From Candidatus Fonsibacter sp. (GTDB taxonomy: Bacteria; Pseudomonadota; Alphaproteobacteria; Pelagibacterales; Pelagibacteraceae), in contig JALRAW010000022.1 in assembly GCA_023257975.1 (NCBI GenBank), positions 1 to 5,365 on the forward strand: a stretch of 5,365 nucleotides of DNA, given 5' to 3'. The notes below the pieces were generated by a model. That model worked only from the letters and a program-made list of their open reading frames with translations. It was not told the DNA's origin and searched no databases. This document shows, in pieces, positions 1 to 5,365 of the stretch. Made by a program: the position numbers and the translations under genes. Within the stretch, counting starts at the first letter, position 1; each line of letters starts with the position of its first letter.

Positions 1-662
1 ATATACTTAAAATTATTATGATATAATTCTAGTATTTCAGGCATAGTTTTAAATATTGTTACGCAATGCAAGATTAGATCACCAAAATCTACGCAGTTCA
101 TAATCTTTAATCGTTGCTGATAAATTCTATATATTTTTAATGCAGTATCTTTAATATAGTTCTCATTACCAACTTTAACTTCAGCAGGTGTAAGACCTTT
201 ATTTTTCCAATCATCTATAAAGGCAGCAACTAATTTAGGTGGAATTTTTTTTATATCGATATTTTCTGACTCAATTATATTTTTTATTAGTCTTAGTTGA
301 TCAAGAGTATCTAGGATTGTAAAATTAGATTTTAAACCCACAGCCTCTGCATGACGTCTTAAAATTTTATTGCTAATTGAGTGAAAAGTTCCAAGCCAAG
401 GCAAAGATGAGGATTGAGTACTTAGAAGTTTTAAAATTCTTTCACGCATTTCATTTGCGGCTTTATTAGTAAAAGTTACGCAAAGAATTTGATTGGCCCA
501 ACACTTTTTAGTTTCTATAAGATGAACAACACGAGTTGTTAGAACTTTAGTTTTTCCAGAGCCTGCACCTGCTAAAATTAACAATGGCCCGTCAGTATGA
601 ATAACAGCTTCTTTTTGTTGATTATTAAGGTTTAATAAGTAATTTTGGCTAGTGGAATTCAT
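1..662 (-). CDS. uvrD: UvrD/PcrA-type SF1 DNA helicase, N-terminal part (cut by window start)
   Basis: ATP-dependent 3'-5' DNA helicase of the UvrD/PcrA/Rep family, which unwinds DNA in nucleotide excision and mismatch repair and clears stalled forks in the cytoplasm. The 220 residues visible contain the family's N-terminal motifs in order: the Q motif (LNNQQKEAV, 12-20), Walker A (AGAGSGKT, 31-38, Lys37 contacting ATP phosphates), motif Ia (TFTNKAANEM, 63-72) and motif Ib (GTFHS, 91-95). The DFGDLI segment near 192-197 matches the family's DFDDLL element, with Gly in place of the second Asp. The window ends at FKY, just before the expected Walker B motif (DEYQD), so about two thirds of the protein lies outside. 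The ATG at 662-660 is chosen because the Q motif follows at the usual short distance; no Shine-Dalgarno is visible. It is divergent from the AsmA gene. Family assignment is firm, but UvrD versus PcrA or another paralogue cannot be settled from this half. Confidence 0.88.
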   Translation of the reverse strand, partial: MNSTSQNYLLNLNNQQKEAVIHTDGPLLILAGAGSGKTKVLTTRVVHLIETKKCWANQILCVTFTNKAANEMRERILKLLSTQSSSLPWLGTFHSISNKILRRHAEAVGLKSNFTILDTLDQLRLIKNIIESENIDIKKIPPKLVAAFIDDWKNKGLTPAEVKVGNENYIKDTALKIYRIYQQRLKIMNCVDFGDLILHCVTIFKTMPEILELYHNNFKY

Positions 663-690
663 AAAATCAAATAGATCAAGTAGTTAACAT

Positions 691-699
691 AATATAACA
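691..699 (-). promoter_or_regulatory. Putative extended -10 promoter element for the helicase gene
   Basis: In the 45-bp divergent gap, the minus strand reads TGTTATATT, which is TG, one base, then TATATT (5 of 6 matches to TATAAT). This is the extended -10 form. It would start transcription about 20 bases before the helicase ATG. No convincing -35 hexamer is seen; it would fall inside the AsmA coding sequence. In DNA this A+T-rich such matches occur by chance, so this is only a candidate. Confidence 0.3.
693..698 (+). promoter_or_regulatory. Putative -10 element for the AsmA gene, overlapping the divergent one
   Basis: TATAAC on the plus strand matches TATAAT at 5 of 6 positions and ends 9 bases before the AsmA ATG, implying a leaderless or nearly leaderless transcript. 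It lies within the minus-strand extended -10, so polymerase could probably serve only one direction at a time. No good -35 is found 17 bases upstream (AATAGA). It is a weak call resting on position and the small size of the gap. Confidence 0.2.
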
Positions 700-707
700 A
701 AAATTAA

Positions 708-2195
708 ATGATTCTTAGGAAATTACAGTCTTTAAAGTTATTAAACTCATTAAAATCTTTTTATAATCATAAAATATACAGCAGAGCGATGGTTGCTTTT
801 GCATTCTTAGTTTTAATTATTTTTTTATTACCATTCTTTATTGATCTAGATCGATATAAACCTGAGATAGAAAATCAAATTCAAGAGAAGTTTTTTATCA
901 AGACTAAAATTAACGAGAAGATTTCTTATAAACCATTTTTAAGACCTCATATCGAATTATTTTCTGTAGATATTTTCGAAATTAATAAAAAAGAAGATAT
1001 TTATATTGGTAATATTTATAAAATTAATCTACGTATAAATATTTTTAATATAGTTTTTAGAAATTTTAAAATTACAGACATTGAAATTGTTGATGGAATT
1101 ATTGAATTAGAAAATAATTATTTTGATAATTTTTTTAAAAATACAGATTCCATTAAAGATCTTAAAGCAATTAAAGTTAACAACTTAGATTTAAAATATT
1201 CGTCAAATAAAAATTTTATTGAGATTAGTGATATTAATAGTGATATTATTTTTGATAAAGGAAACTTAAGAAGATTTGATTTAAATGGAAATCTCTTTAA
1301 TTTACCCTTTGTAAGCACATTCCAAAGTGCAAGAAGTAAAGATAAAAGCATTGGACGTTTGTCAATCAAGTCTAATGATCTTAAATTTTATTTTGATGCA
1401 GATTTAAGTGACATTAATTTTTTAAAAAATGAATTTTTAGGAAACGCAAAAATTAGATTTGCAAACACTTTAAGTACTATTGGCTTAAATAATTTAACAT
1501 TACAATTTAATTTTGATTTAAAAGATGAGTATGTAGATTTAAAAAATATTTTAGTTAATTCTTTTCTTTATAAAGGAGATGGTTCGGCTAAAATTGATTT
1601 TAAACCAAGACTTGCATTTATTAGTGAATTTAATTTTGTAGATACAAATTTTAAAAAATTATCGAATAAAAATCTTAAAGAATATTTAGTACATAATAAG
1701 TTATTTAATATTCATGAAGATTTTTATGGTGTTTTTAAATTAAATTTTAAAAACATGGTTACTAATCATAATCTTTTTTCAGACGGTAATGCTCTTATAG
1801 TTGTTGAAGGAGGGGATGTTCATATCAAAGAATTGAACCTAATTTCAAAATTTAATGATTTATTAAAAATAAATGGTCGTTTTATAACTCAAAATAGAGA
1901 GACAATTTTCTTTTTTAATTCACAAATTGAACTCGCAAACATTAAAAACTTTTATAAAAATACCAATGGTGCAAGGGAGAAAATAGCGCTTTTGCCTAAT
2001 GCTAGTTTTTCTGGAAAAATGAAGGGAGATTTAAATATGAGAAAGGGAAGAGTGGTAGTAACCGAAATTATTGGAAATGATAATAAAAAATTTAATAAAA
2101 ATAATCTAAATATCGCCCAAGAGGAATTTAATTTACGTTTAAATAAAGATATTTTGAATGTTTTAGATCCTAGAATTTATAGTTTCTTGTTTTAA
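708..2195 (+). CDS. asmA: AsmA family protein (inner-membrane-anchored envelope protein)
   Basis: AsmA-family proteins are anchored in the inner membrane and project into the periplasm. Relatives (AsmA, TamB, YhdP) form a repeating-beta-groove fold linked to outer-membrane assembly and lipid transport between membranes. The 495-residue protein begins with a basic cytoplasmic stretch (1-27), then one hydrophobic segment at about 29-45, followed at once by [11 protein letters not shown] (45-55), the typical start of the AsmA domain. The rest alternates short beta-like segments with Asn/Lys/Asp-rich turns, including [11 protein letters not shown], as expected for the family. It is shorter than E. 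coli AsmA (about 617 residues), and its C-terminus is poorly conserved to my eye. An alternative start is Met28 at 789, but it would remove the positively charged residues before the membrane segment. Its stop shares bases with that of the convergent fumC. Base composition is even more A+T-rich than fumC, as is common for weakly constrained proteins. Exact substrate is unknown. Confidence 0.75.
   Translation: MILRKLQSLKLLNSLKSFYNHKIYSRAMVAFAFLVLIIFLLPFFIDLDRYKPEIENQIQEKFFIKTKINEKISYKPFLRPHIELFSVDIFEINKKEDIYIGNIYKINLRINIFNIVFRNFKITDIEIVDGIIELENNYFDNFFKNTDSIKDLKAIKVNNLDLKYSSNKNFIEISDINSDIIFDKGNLRRFDLNGNLFNLPFVSTFQSARSKDKSIGRLSIKSNDLKFYFDADLSDINFLKNEFLGNAKIRFANTLSTIGLNNLTLQFNFDLKDEYVDLKNILVNSFLYKGDGSAKIDFKPRLAFISEFNFVDTNFKKLSNKNLKEYLVHNKLFNIHEDFYGVFKLNFKNMVTNHNLFSDGNALIVVEGGDVHIKELNLISKFNDLLKINGRFITQNRETIFFFNSQIELANIKNFYKNTNGAREKIALLPNASFSGKMKGDLNMRKGRVVVTEIIGNDNKKFNKNNLNIAQEEFNLRLNKDILNVLDPRIYSFLF
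2192..2195. other. Shared convergent stop codons of asmA and fumC
   Basis: The four bases TTAA hold the asmA stop TAA (2193-2195) on the plus strand and the fumC stop TAA (2194-2192) on the minus strand. No intergenic DNA remains, and no G/C stem followed by a T-tract is visible nearby. Transcripts from the two genes must therefore overlap or end inside the opposing coding sequence. Confidence 0.95.
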
Positions 2196-3580
2196 TTTGG
2201 GTGCGTCATTTTTTTTGGGTTAATTAATCGATCATATTCTTTTTCATCAACCAACCCACTTTTTAAAGCTTCTTCTTTTAAAGATGTTCCATTCTTGTGA
2301 GCTTTTTTTGCAATCATCGAAGCATTGTCGTACCCAATTTTTGGAGCAAGAGCAGTTACTAACATCAAAGAGCTATTTAATAATTGAGAAATTCTTTTTG
2401 TATCTGCTTTAAGACCTTTTAGACAGTACTTAACAAAACATTCAATAGAGTCAGAAAGCAATTCAACAGATTGTATCATGCTATGACCAATCACTGGTTT
2501 AAATACGTTTAATTCAAAATGTCCGTTGGATGCTGCAACTGTTATTGTGGTATGGTTACCAATGACTCTGGAACAAACCATAGTAACAGCCTCGCACTGT
2601 GTTGGGTTTACTTTGCCAGGCATGATTGATGATCCAGGTTCATTTTCTGGAAGAATAAGTTCGGCATAACCTGCTCTTGGACCTGAGCCAAGAAATCTTA
2701 TATCGTTTGAAATTTTCATCAATGCAACAGCAAGAGTATTAAATGTACCAGATAAATTTACTAATGGCTCATGACTTGCAAGCGCTTCAAATTTATTTGG
2801 GGCAGTTCTAAACGGTAGTTTAGTAATTTTTTTAATCTCAGATGCAATTTTTTTATCAAAGCCTTTTTTAGTATTAATGCCTGTACCAACAGCTGTTCCT
2901 CCTTGAGCAAGGAAATAAATTTCTTTTAAAGCAATTTCTACACGTTTGATGCAATTTTTAATTTGCATGTGATAGCCAGAAAATTGTTGCCCTAAAGTTA
3001 ACGGAGTTGCATCTTGAAGATGCGTTCTTCCAATTTTAACTATATTTTTGAATTTAGTTACTTTTATAGCTAATTCTTTTTCTAATAATTTTAAAGAAGG
3101 AAGAAGTCTTTTTTTTACATCAATGGCAACCGCTATGTGAATAGCGCTAGGGTAGGTATCATTTGTAGATTGGGATTTATTTACATGATCATTTGGATGA
3201 ACCGGTTTTTTTGATCCGATTTTTCCACCTAAAATTTCTATTGCCCGATTAGAAATAACTTCATTAACGTTCATGTTGGTCTGAGTTCCAGAACCTGTCT
3301 GCCAAACTTTAAGTGGAAAATGATTATTAAATTTTCCTTTAATTATCTCATCTGAGGCTTTGATAATGGCTTGGGCAATTTTTTTATCTAAAGATTTAAA
3401 TTTAAAATTAACAATAGCAGCGGCTTTTTTAATAATGGCAATAGCTCTTATTATCTCTAGGGGAACTAATATTTTTCCAATTTTAAAGTATTTTAATGAA
3501 CGTTCAGTTTGAGCACCCCAATATTTATCTGCTGGAACTTTAATTTTACCAAAACTGTCAGATTCAATTCTTGATGCCAT
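2192..3580 (-). CDS. fumC: Class II fumarate hydratase (fumarase C)
   Basis: Catalyses reversible hydration of fumarate to L-malate in the TCA cycle; the class II enzyme is an oxygen-stable, iron-free cytoplasmic homotetramer. The 462 residues match the usual length (E. coli FumC, 467). Visible signatures are [11 protein letters not shown] (97-107) in the substrate site, [14 protein letters not shown] (128-141, including the B-site loop), [12 protein letters not shown] (184-195, with His187 equivalent to catalytic E. coli His188) and the superfamily signature [11 protein letters not shown] (316-326), whose Ser317/Ser318 and Lys323 lie on the mobile catalytic loop. All key residues appear intact. 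The first residues ([24 protein letters not shown]) are typical of the true N-terminus, so the ATG at 3580-3578 is secure. Aspartase and argininosuccinate lyase share the fold, but the SGTQTNMN and HPNDHVN combination favours fumarase. It is monocistronic here: divergent from the SDR gene and convergent with asmA. Confidence 0.96.
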   Translation of the reverse strand: MASRIESDSFGKIKVPADKYWGAQTERSLKYFKIGKILVPLEIIRAIAIIKKAAAIVNFKFKSLDKKIAQAIIKASDEIIKGKFNNHFPLKVWQTGSGTQTNMNVNEVISNRAIEILGGKIGSKKPVHPNDHVNKSQSTNDTYPSAIHIAVAIDVKKRLLPSLKLLEKELAIKVTKFKNIVKIGRTHLQDATPLTLGQQFSGYHMQIKNCIKRVEIALKEIYFLAQGGTAVGTGINTKKGFDKKIASEIKKITKLPFRTAPNKFEALASHEPLVNLSGTFNTLAVALMKISNDIRFLGSGPRAGYAELILPENEPGSSIMPGKVNPTQCEAVTMVCSRVIGNHTTITVAASNGHFELNVFKPVIGHSMIQSVELLSDSIECFVKYCLKGLKADTKRISQLLNSSLMLVTALAPKIGYDNASMIAKKAHKNGTSLKEEALKSGLVDEKEYDRLINPKKMTHPN

Positions 3581-3591
3581 ATCAGTATTAT

Positions 3592-3600
3592 CTTATATCA
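3592..3600 (-). promoter_or_regulatory. Putative extended -10 promoter element for fumC
   Basis: Reading the minus strand upstream of fumC gives TGATATAAG, that is TG, one base, then TATAAG (5 of 6 to TATAAT), an extended -10. It ends 11 bases before the ATG, so the message would have a leader of only a few bases. The only -35-like hexamer (TTGATT, 3631-3626) is about 28 bases away, too far for normal spacing. No operator-like palindrome is seen in the 60-bp gap between fumC and the SDR gene. Confidence 0.3.
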
Positions 3601-3605
3601 CTAAT

Positions 3606-3611
3606 GATAAT
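3606..3611 (+). promoter_or_regulatory. Putative -10 element for the SDR-ferredoxin operon
   Basis: GATAAT (5 of 6 to TATAAT) lies 29 bases before the SDR start codon in the fumC/SDR divergent gap. No -35 is recognisable at the usual 17-base spacing (CAGTAT). A second A/T match (TAAAAT, 3633-3638) is almost at the ATG and would give a leaderless message. The choice between them is uncertain. Confidence 0.2.
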
Positions 3612-3640
3612 TTTTAATAGTTGCTAATCAAGTAAAATTT

Positions 3641-4393
3641 ATGAATGTTGTAATTATAGGTGCCACTTTTGGTATAGGTTACGAGCTTGGTAAAAAATAC
3701 CTAGATCAGTGTGATAATCTAATTTTATTAGGAAGAACTCAGGAAAAATTACAAAATTTAAAATTAGAATTTAATTCAAGAAGAACAAAAATATCAACAT
3801 TTTCTTTAGATGTTACAGATAAAGTAAATTGTCAGAGAATCGTTAATGAAATTATAAAAGAATTTAAAACTATTGATCTAGCTGTATATTGTTCTGGTTA
3901 TTATGAGCCTCATGATACTTTCGATATTAAATTAGATTTATTTGAAAAAACTTTTGCTGTTAACTTTTTTGGTATGATTAACTGCTTTTCAATTTTGCTG
4001 CCTCATTTTAAATCTCAAAAATTTGGTCATCTTGCAGCTATTAGTTCGCTTGCAGGATTTGGAGGGCTACCTAACTCCTCATCTTATGGACCTTCTAAAG
4101 CTGCTATGATTAATTATTTTGAGTCTATTAAAATTGATTGTGATAAAAATAATATTTCTCTAAGCATTATTAATCCTGGCTTTGTTAAGTCTAGACTAAC
4201 AGAGAAAAATACATTTGATATGCCATTTATTATGGAAGCAGATAAAGCCGCTGAAATTATTTTTGAGGGATTATTAGGAAAAAAATATGACATTACCTTT
4301 CCAATTCAGATGAAAATTATTTTTAAAATATTACAAATTTTACCAAGACCAATTTATTTTTTTTTAGTCAAAATCTTAACAAAAAATATTTAA
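3641..4393 (+). CDS. Short-chain dehydrogenase/reductase (SDR) family oxidoreductase
   Basis: A classical-size SDR (250 residues), a cytoplasmic NAD(P)(H)-dependent enzyme that oxidises or reduces carbonyl/alcohol groups. The Rossmann glycine motif GATFGIG (7-13) follows the first beta strand. Arg32 after the second strand (LLGRTQEKL) suggests NADP(H) preference. Asp57 in LDVTD binds the adenine ring, and Asn108 in VNFFG belongs to the catalytic tetrad. Catalytic Ser is probably Ser136 (AAISSLAGFGG), with Tyr149 and Lys153 in YGPSK. NPGFVKSRLT (178-187) is the usual PG motif before the substrate loop. Two motifs depart from consensus: Thr of TGxxxGIG is Ile6, and the NNAG motif reads YCSG (83-86). 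A hydrophobic/basic C-terminal helix (about 221-247, with ILPRP) may touch membrane or a lipid-like substrate. The ferredoxin gene begins directly after its stop, so the two are very likely co-transcribed. Substrate not identifiable. Confidence 0.9.
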   Translation: MNVVIIGATFGIGYELGKKYLDQCDNLILLGRTQEKLQNLKLEFNSRRTKISTFSLDVTDKVNCQRIVNEIIKEFKTIDLAVYCSGYYEPHDTFDIKLDLFEKTFAVNFFGMINCFSILLPHFKSQKFGHLAAISSLAGFGGLPNSSSYGPSKAAMINYFESIKIDCDKNNISLSIINPGFVKSRLTEKNTFDMPFIMEADKAAEIIFEGLLGKKYDITFPIQMKIIFKILQILPRPIYFFLVKILTKNI

Positions 4394-4699
4394 ATGTTTT
4401 TTGAAAAACATGTTTTTTGTTGCATTAATAAAAGACCTGACTCTAATCCAAAAGGTTGTTGTAGTTCAAAAAATTCAGAAAAATTACAAATAGAATTAAA
4501 AACAAAGATCAAAGATTTAAAACTTAATAAAAAAATTAGAATTAATAAATCTGGTTGTTTGGATCGATGTGAGCTTGGACCCGTTATGGTTATATACCCA
4601 GAAGGGGTTTGGTATTCTTTTAAAAACTCAAAAGATATTGATGAGATTTTAAATACTCATTTATTAAATAATAAGATTGTTGAAAGATTAAAAATATAA
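4394..4699 (+). CDS. Thioredoxin-like [2Fe-2S] ferredoxin domain protein
   Basis: A 101-residue cytoplasmic electron carrier of the thioredoxin-fold [2Fe-2S] ferredoxin type (Clostridium pasteurianum/Aquifex Fd family, related to NuoE-like domains). The N-terminus HVFCCINKRPDSNPKGCC (6-23) matches the family pattern H-[VI]-F-x-C-x-N-x-R-P-x(7)-C. Likely cluster ligands are Cys10, Cys23, Cys55 and Cys59 (spacing C-x12-C-x31-C-x3-C), with GCLDRCELGPVMVIYPEGVWY (54-74) as the conserved second half. Cys9 and Cys22 are extra neighbouring cysteines; the ligand choice is from alignment memory. ATG at 4394 follows the SDR stop TAA with no gap and is in the same reading frame, so translation is probably by reinitiation after the SDR; no Shine-Dalgarno is seen. 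Its partner is unknown; an electron-transfer link to the SDR is only suggested by operon position. Family identity is firm. Confidence 0.9.
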   Translation: MFFEKHVFCCINKRPDSNPKGCCSSKNSEKLQIELKTKIKDLKLNKKIRINKSGCLDRCELGPVMVIYPEGVWYSFKNSKDIDEILNTHLLNNKIVERLKI

Positions 4700-4705
4700 T
4701 TTTTA
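4689..4705. terminator. A/T-only inverted repeat at the ferredoxin/metZ convergent junction
   Basis: A perfect 7-bp inverted repeat (TAAAAAT, loop ATA, ATTTTTA) spans both stop codons where the ferredoxin and metZ genes converge, with T-runs on each side. It could act as a weak bidirectional terminator, but the stem has no G-C pairs and such repeats arise easily in DNA this A+T-rich. Confidence 0.22.
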
Positions 4706-5326
4706 TTTTAACGCTGTTGCGATATCTTTTTTTAGATCAGAAGCTGTTTCTAAACCAATAGATAGCCTTATTAAATTTTCAGTAATACCAAGGGATATTC
4801 TCTCATTTTCAGTCAAAATACGGTGAGTAGTTGTAGTTGGATGAGTAACAATAGATTTTGTGTCACCTAAATTATTAGAGATATCAAATATTTTTAATTT
4901 ATTAATAAATTTGAATGCCTCTTTCTTTTTTCCTTTAATTTTAAAACTCAAGATTGTTCCACCAAGGGTTTGTTGTTTTTTAGCAAGCGAATATTGAGAA
5001 AAATTTCTTAAAAATGGATAAAATACTTTTTCGATTTTAGAATGCTTGTCTAAAAACTGAGCAATTTCTAAAGCAGTATTGGATTGAGCCTCTACTCTAA
5101 TTTTAATAGTTTCTAGACCTTTTAGCAAAACCCAAGCATTAAAAGGACTAATGGCAGGACCCGTATGTCTTAAATAAGGTTTTAAAATATTTTCTTTAAA
5201 TTTTGTTGAAGATAATATTGCCCCACCTAAAACTCTTCCTTGCCCATCAATATGCTTTGTTCCAGAATAAATAATAATATCAGCTCCTAGTAAAACTGGT
5301 TTTTGTAAAACAGGGCTTGCAAAAAT
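4703..5326 (-). CDS. metZ: O-succinylhomoserine sulfhydrylase MetZ, C-terminal part (cut at right edge)
   Basis: PLP-dependent Cys/Met-metabolism enzyme that converts O-succinylhomoserine plus sulfide to homocysteine in methionine synthesis (cytoplasmic homotetramer). About 207 C-terminal residues of an expected 390-400 are present. The segment begins IFASPVLQKPVLLGAD, which normally follows VDN. The cofactor site is YSGTKHIDGQGRVLGG, in which Lys (codon 5257-5255) forms the Schiff base. Further on come GPAISPFNAWVLLKGLETIKIRVE, the HPTTTTH motif and the family ending LIRLSIGLE...DLKKDI. TKHIDGQGR favours MetZ over MetB or MetY, though close relatives overlap. A TTG at 5128-5126 could be read as a start, but it is an internal Leu codon of the WVLLKGLET segment; the frame stays open and conserved to 5326. 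Upstream of that the frame and composition change abruptly and a TGA appears at 5362-5360, so the true gene start is not in this window. The stop lies 3 bp from the ferredoxin stop. Confidence 0.85.
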   Translation of the reverse strand: MFASPVLQKPVLLGADIIIYSGTKHIDGQGRVLGGAILSSTKFKENILKPYLRHTGPAISPFNAWVLLKGLETIKIRVEAQSNTALEIAQFLDKHSKIEKVFYPFLRNFSQYSLAKKQQTLGGTILSFKIKGKKKEAFKFINKLKIFDISNNLGDTKSIVTHPTTTTHRILTENERISLGITENLIRLSIGLETASDLKKDIATALK

Positions 5327-5365
5327 CGTCCACGAGCGGCGACCATGTCGGGTTCTGCTTCAACG
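5327..5365. other. GC-rich terminal segment that breaks the metZ frame (possible assembly or read-end artefact)
   Basis: The final 39 bases contain 25 G/C (64%), against a window that is strongly A+T-rich throughout. In the metZ frame they encode WTIFA-adjacent residues that do not fit the expected V-D-N motif and meet a TGA at 5362-5360. In another minus-strand frame GTG GAC (Val-Asp) appears just before ATT TTT GCA but two bases short of a full VDN codon set. It could be the junction of a chimeric contig, a low-quality read end, or a frameshifted copy. I recognise no gene in it. Confidence 0.6.

Noticed and set aside
684..699. Possible operator palindrome GTTA...TAAC in the divergent gap
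   Set aside because: Only four terminal base pairs match and the centre does not pair; chance matches of this size are frequent in A/T-rich DNA.
789..791. Internal ATG (Met28) as the true AsmA start
   Set aside because: It would begin right at the membrane segment and lose the basic residues that normally precede a signal anchor; kept only as an alternative.
1118..1369. 83-codon open frame on the minus strand inside the AsmA gene
   Set aside because: It lies wholly within a well-supported gene on the other strand, is low-complexity Leu/Lys/Ser-rich as expected from antisense of A/T-rich codons, and matches no family I know.
4394..4422. Short direct repeat AACATGTTTTTTG-like at the ferredoxin start
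   Set aside because: The repeated ATGTTTTTTG is explained by Met/Val-Phe-Phe/Phe codons in A/T-rich coding sequence, with no other copies or flanking signals suggesting a mobile or regulatory repeat.
4703..5128. A separate 141-residue protein starting at the TTG at 5128
   Set aside because: The same frame continues upstream with clear MetZ sequence, including the PLP lysine motif TKHIDGQGR, so the TTG is an internal Leu codon and not a gene start.
1..5365. Search for tRNA/rRNA genes, CRISPR, insertion sequences, toxin-antitoxin or defence modules
   Set aside because: Genes fill nearly all of the window, the gaps are at most 60 bp, and none of these structures or families is recognisable on either strand.

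Overview
The window looks like a piece of a streamlined, very A+T-rich alphaproteobacterial genome, most plausibly a SAR11/Pelagibacterales-type marine bacterium. The grounds are the strong A/T codon bias with many Lys/Asn/Ile/Phe residues, the near absence of intergenic DNA (gaps of 45, 60, 0 and 3 bp and one 4-bp overlap), the lack of clear Shine-Dalgarno sites, and the gene types present. The lineage is inferred from composition and protein style, not from a marker gene.

Layout, left to right. (1) Positions 1-662, minus strand: the N-terminal 220 residues of a UvrD/PcrA-type superfamily 1 helicase, cut by the window edge just before motif II. (2) 663-707: a 45-bp divergent promoter region. 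(3) 708-2195, plus strand: a membrane-anchored AsmA-family protein. (4) 2192-3580, minus strand: class II fumarase FumC, converging on asmA so tightly that both stop codons share the palindrome TTAA. (5) 3581-3640: a 60-bp divergent promoter region. (6) 3641-4393, plus strand: a short-chain dehydrogenase/reductase (SDR). (7) 4394-4699, plus strand: a small thioredoxin-like [2Fe-2S] ferredoxin that starts on the base after the SDR stop codon. (8) 4703 to the right edge, minus strand: the C-terminal half of the PLP enzyme O-succinylhomoserine sulfhydrylase (MetZ).

Most of the genes are unrelated housekeeping functions: DNA repair, envelope maintenance, the TCA cycle and methionine synthesis. 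The only clear operon is the SDR-ferredoxin pair. Those two may share a redox role, but the sequence names neither a substrate nor a pathway.

I see no RNA gene, mobile element, CRISPR array or defence system, and nothing that looks like an undescribed system. The oddest spot is the right edge. At about 5326/5327 the metZ reading frame fails inside a conserved motif, and the last 39 bases are GC-rich (25 of 39 G/C), unlike the rest of the window. This looks more like a chimeric or low-quality contig end than biology.
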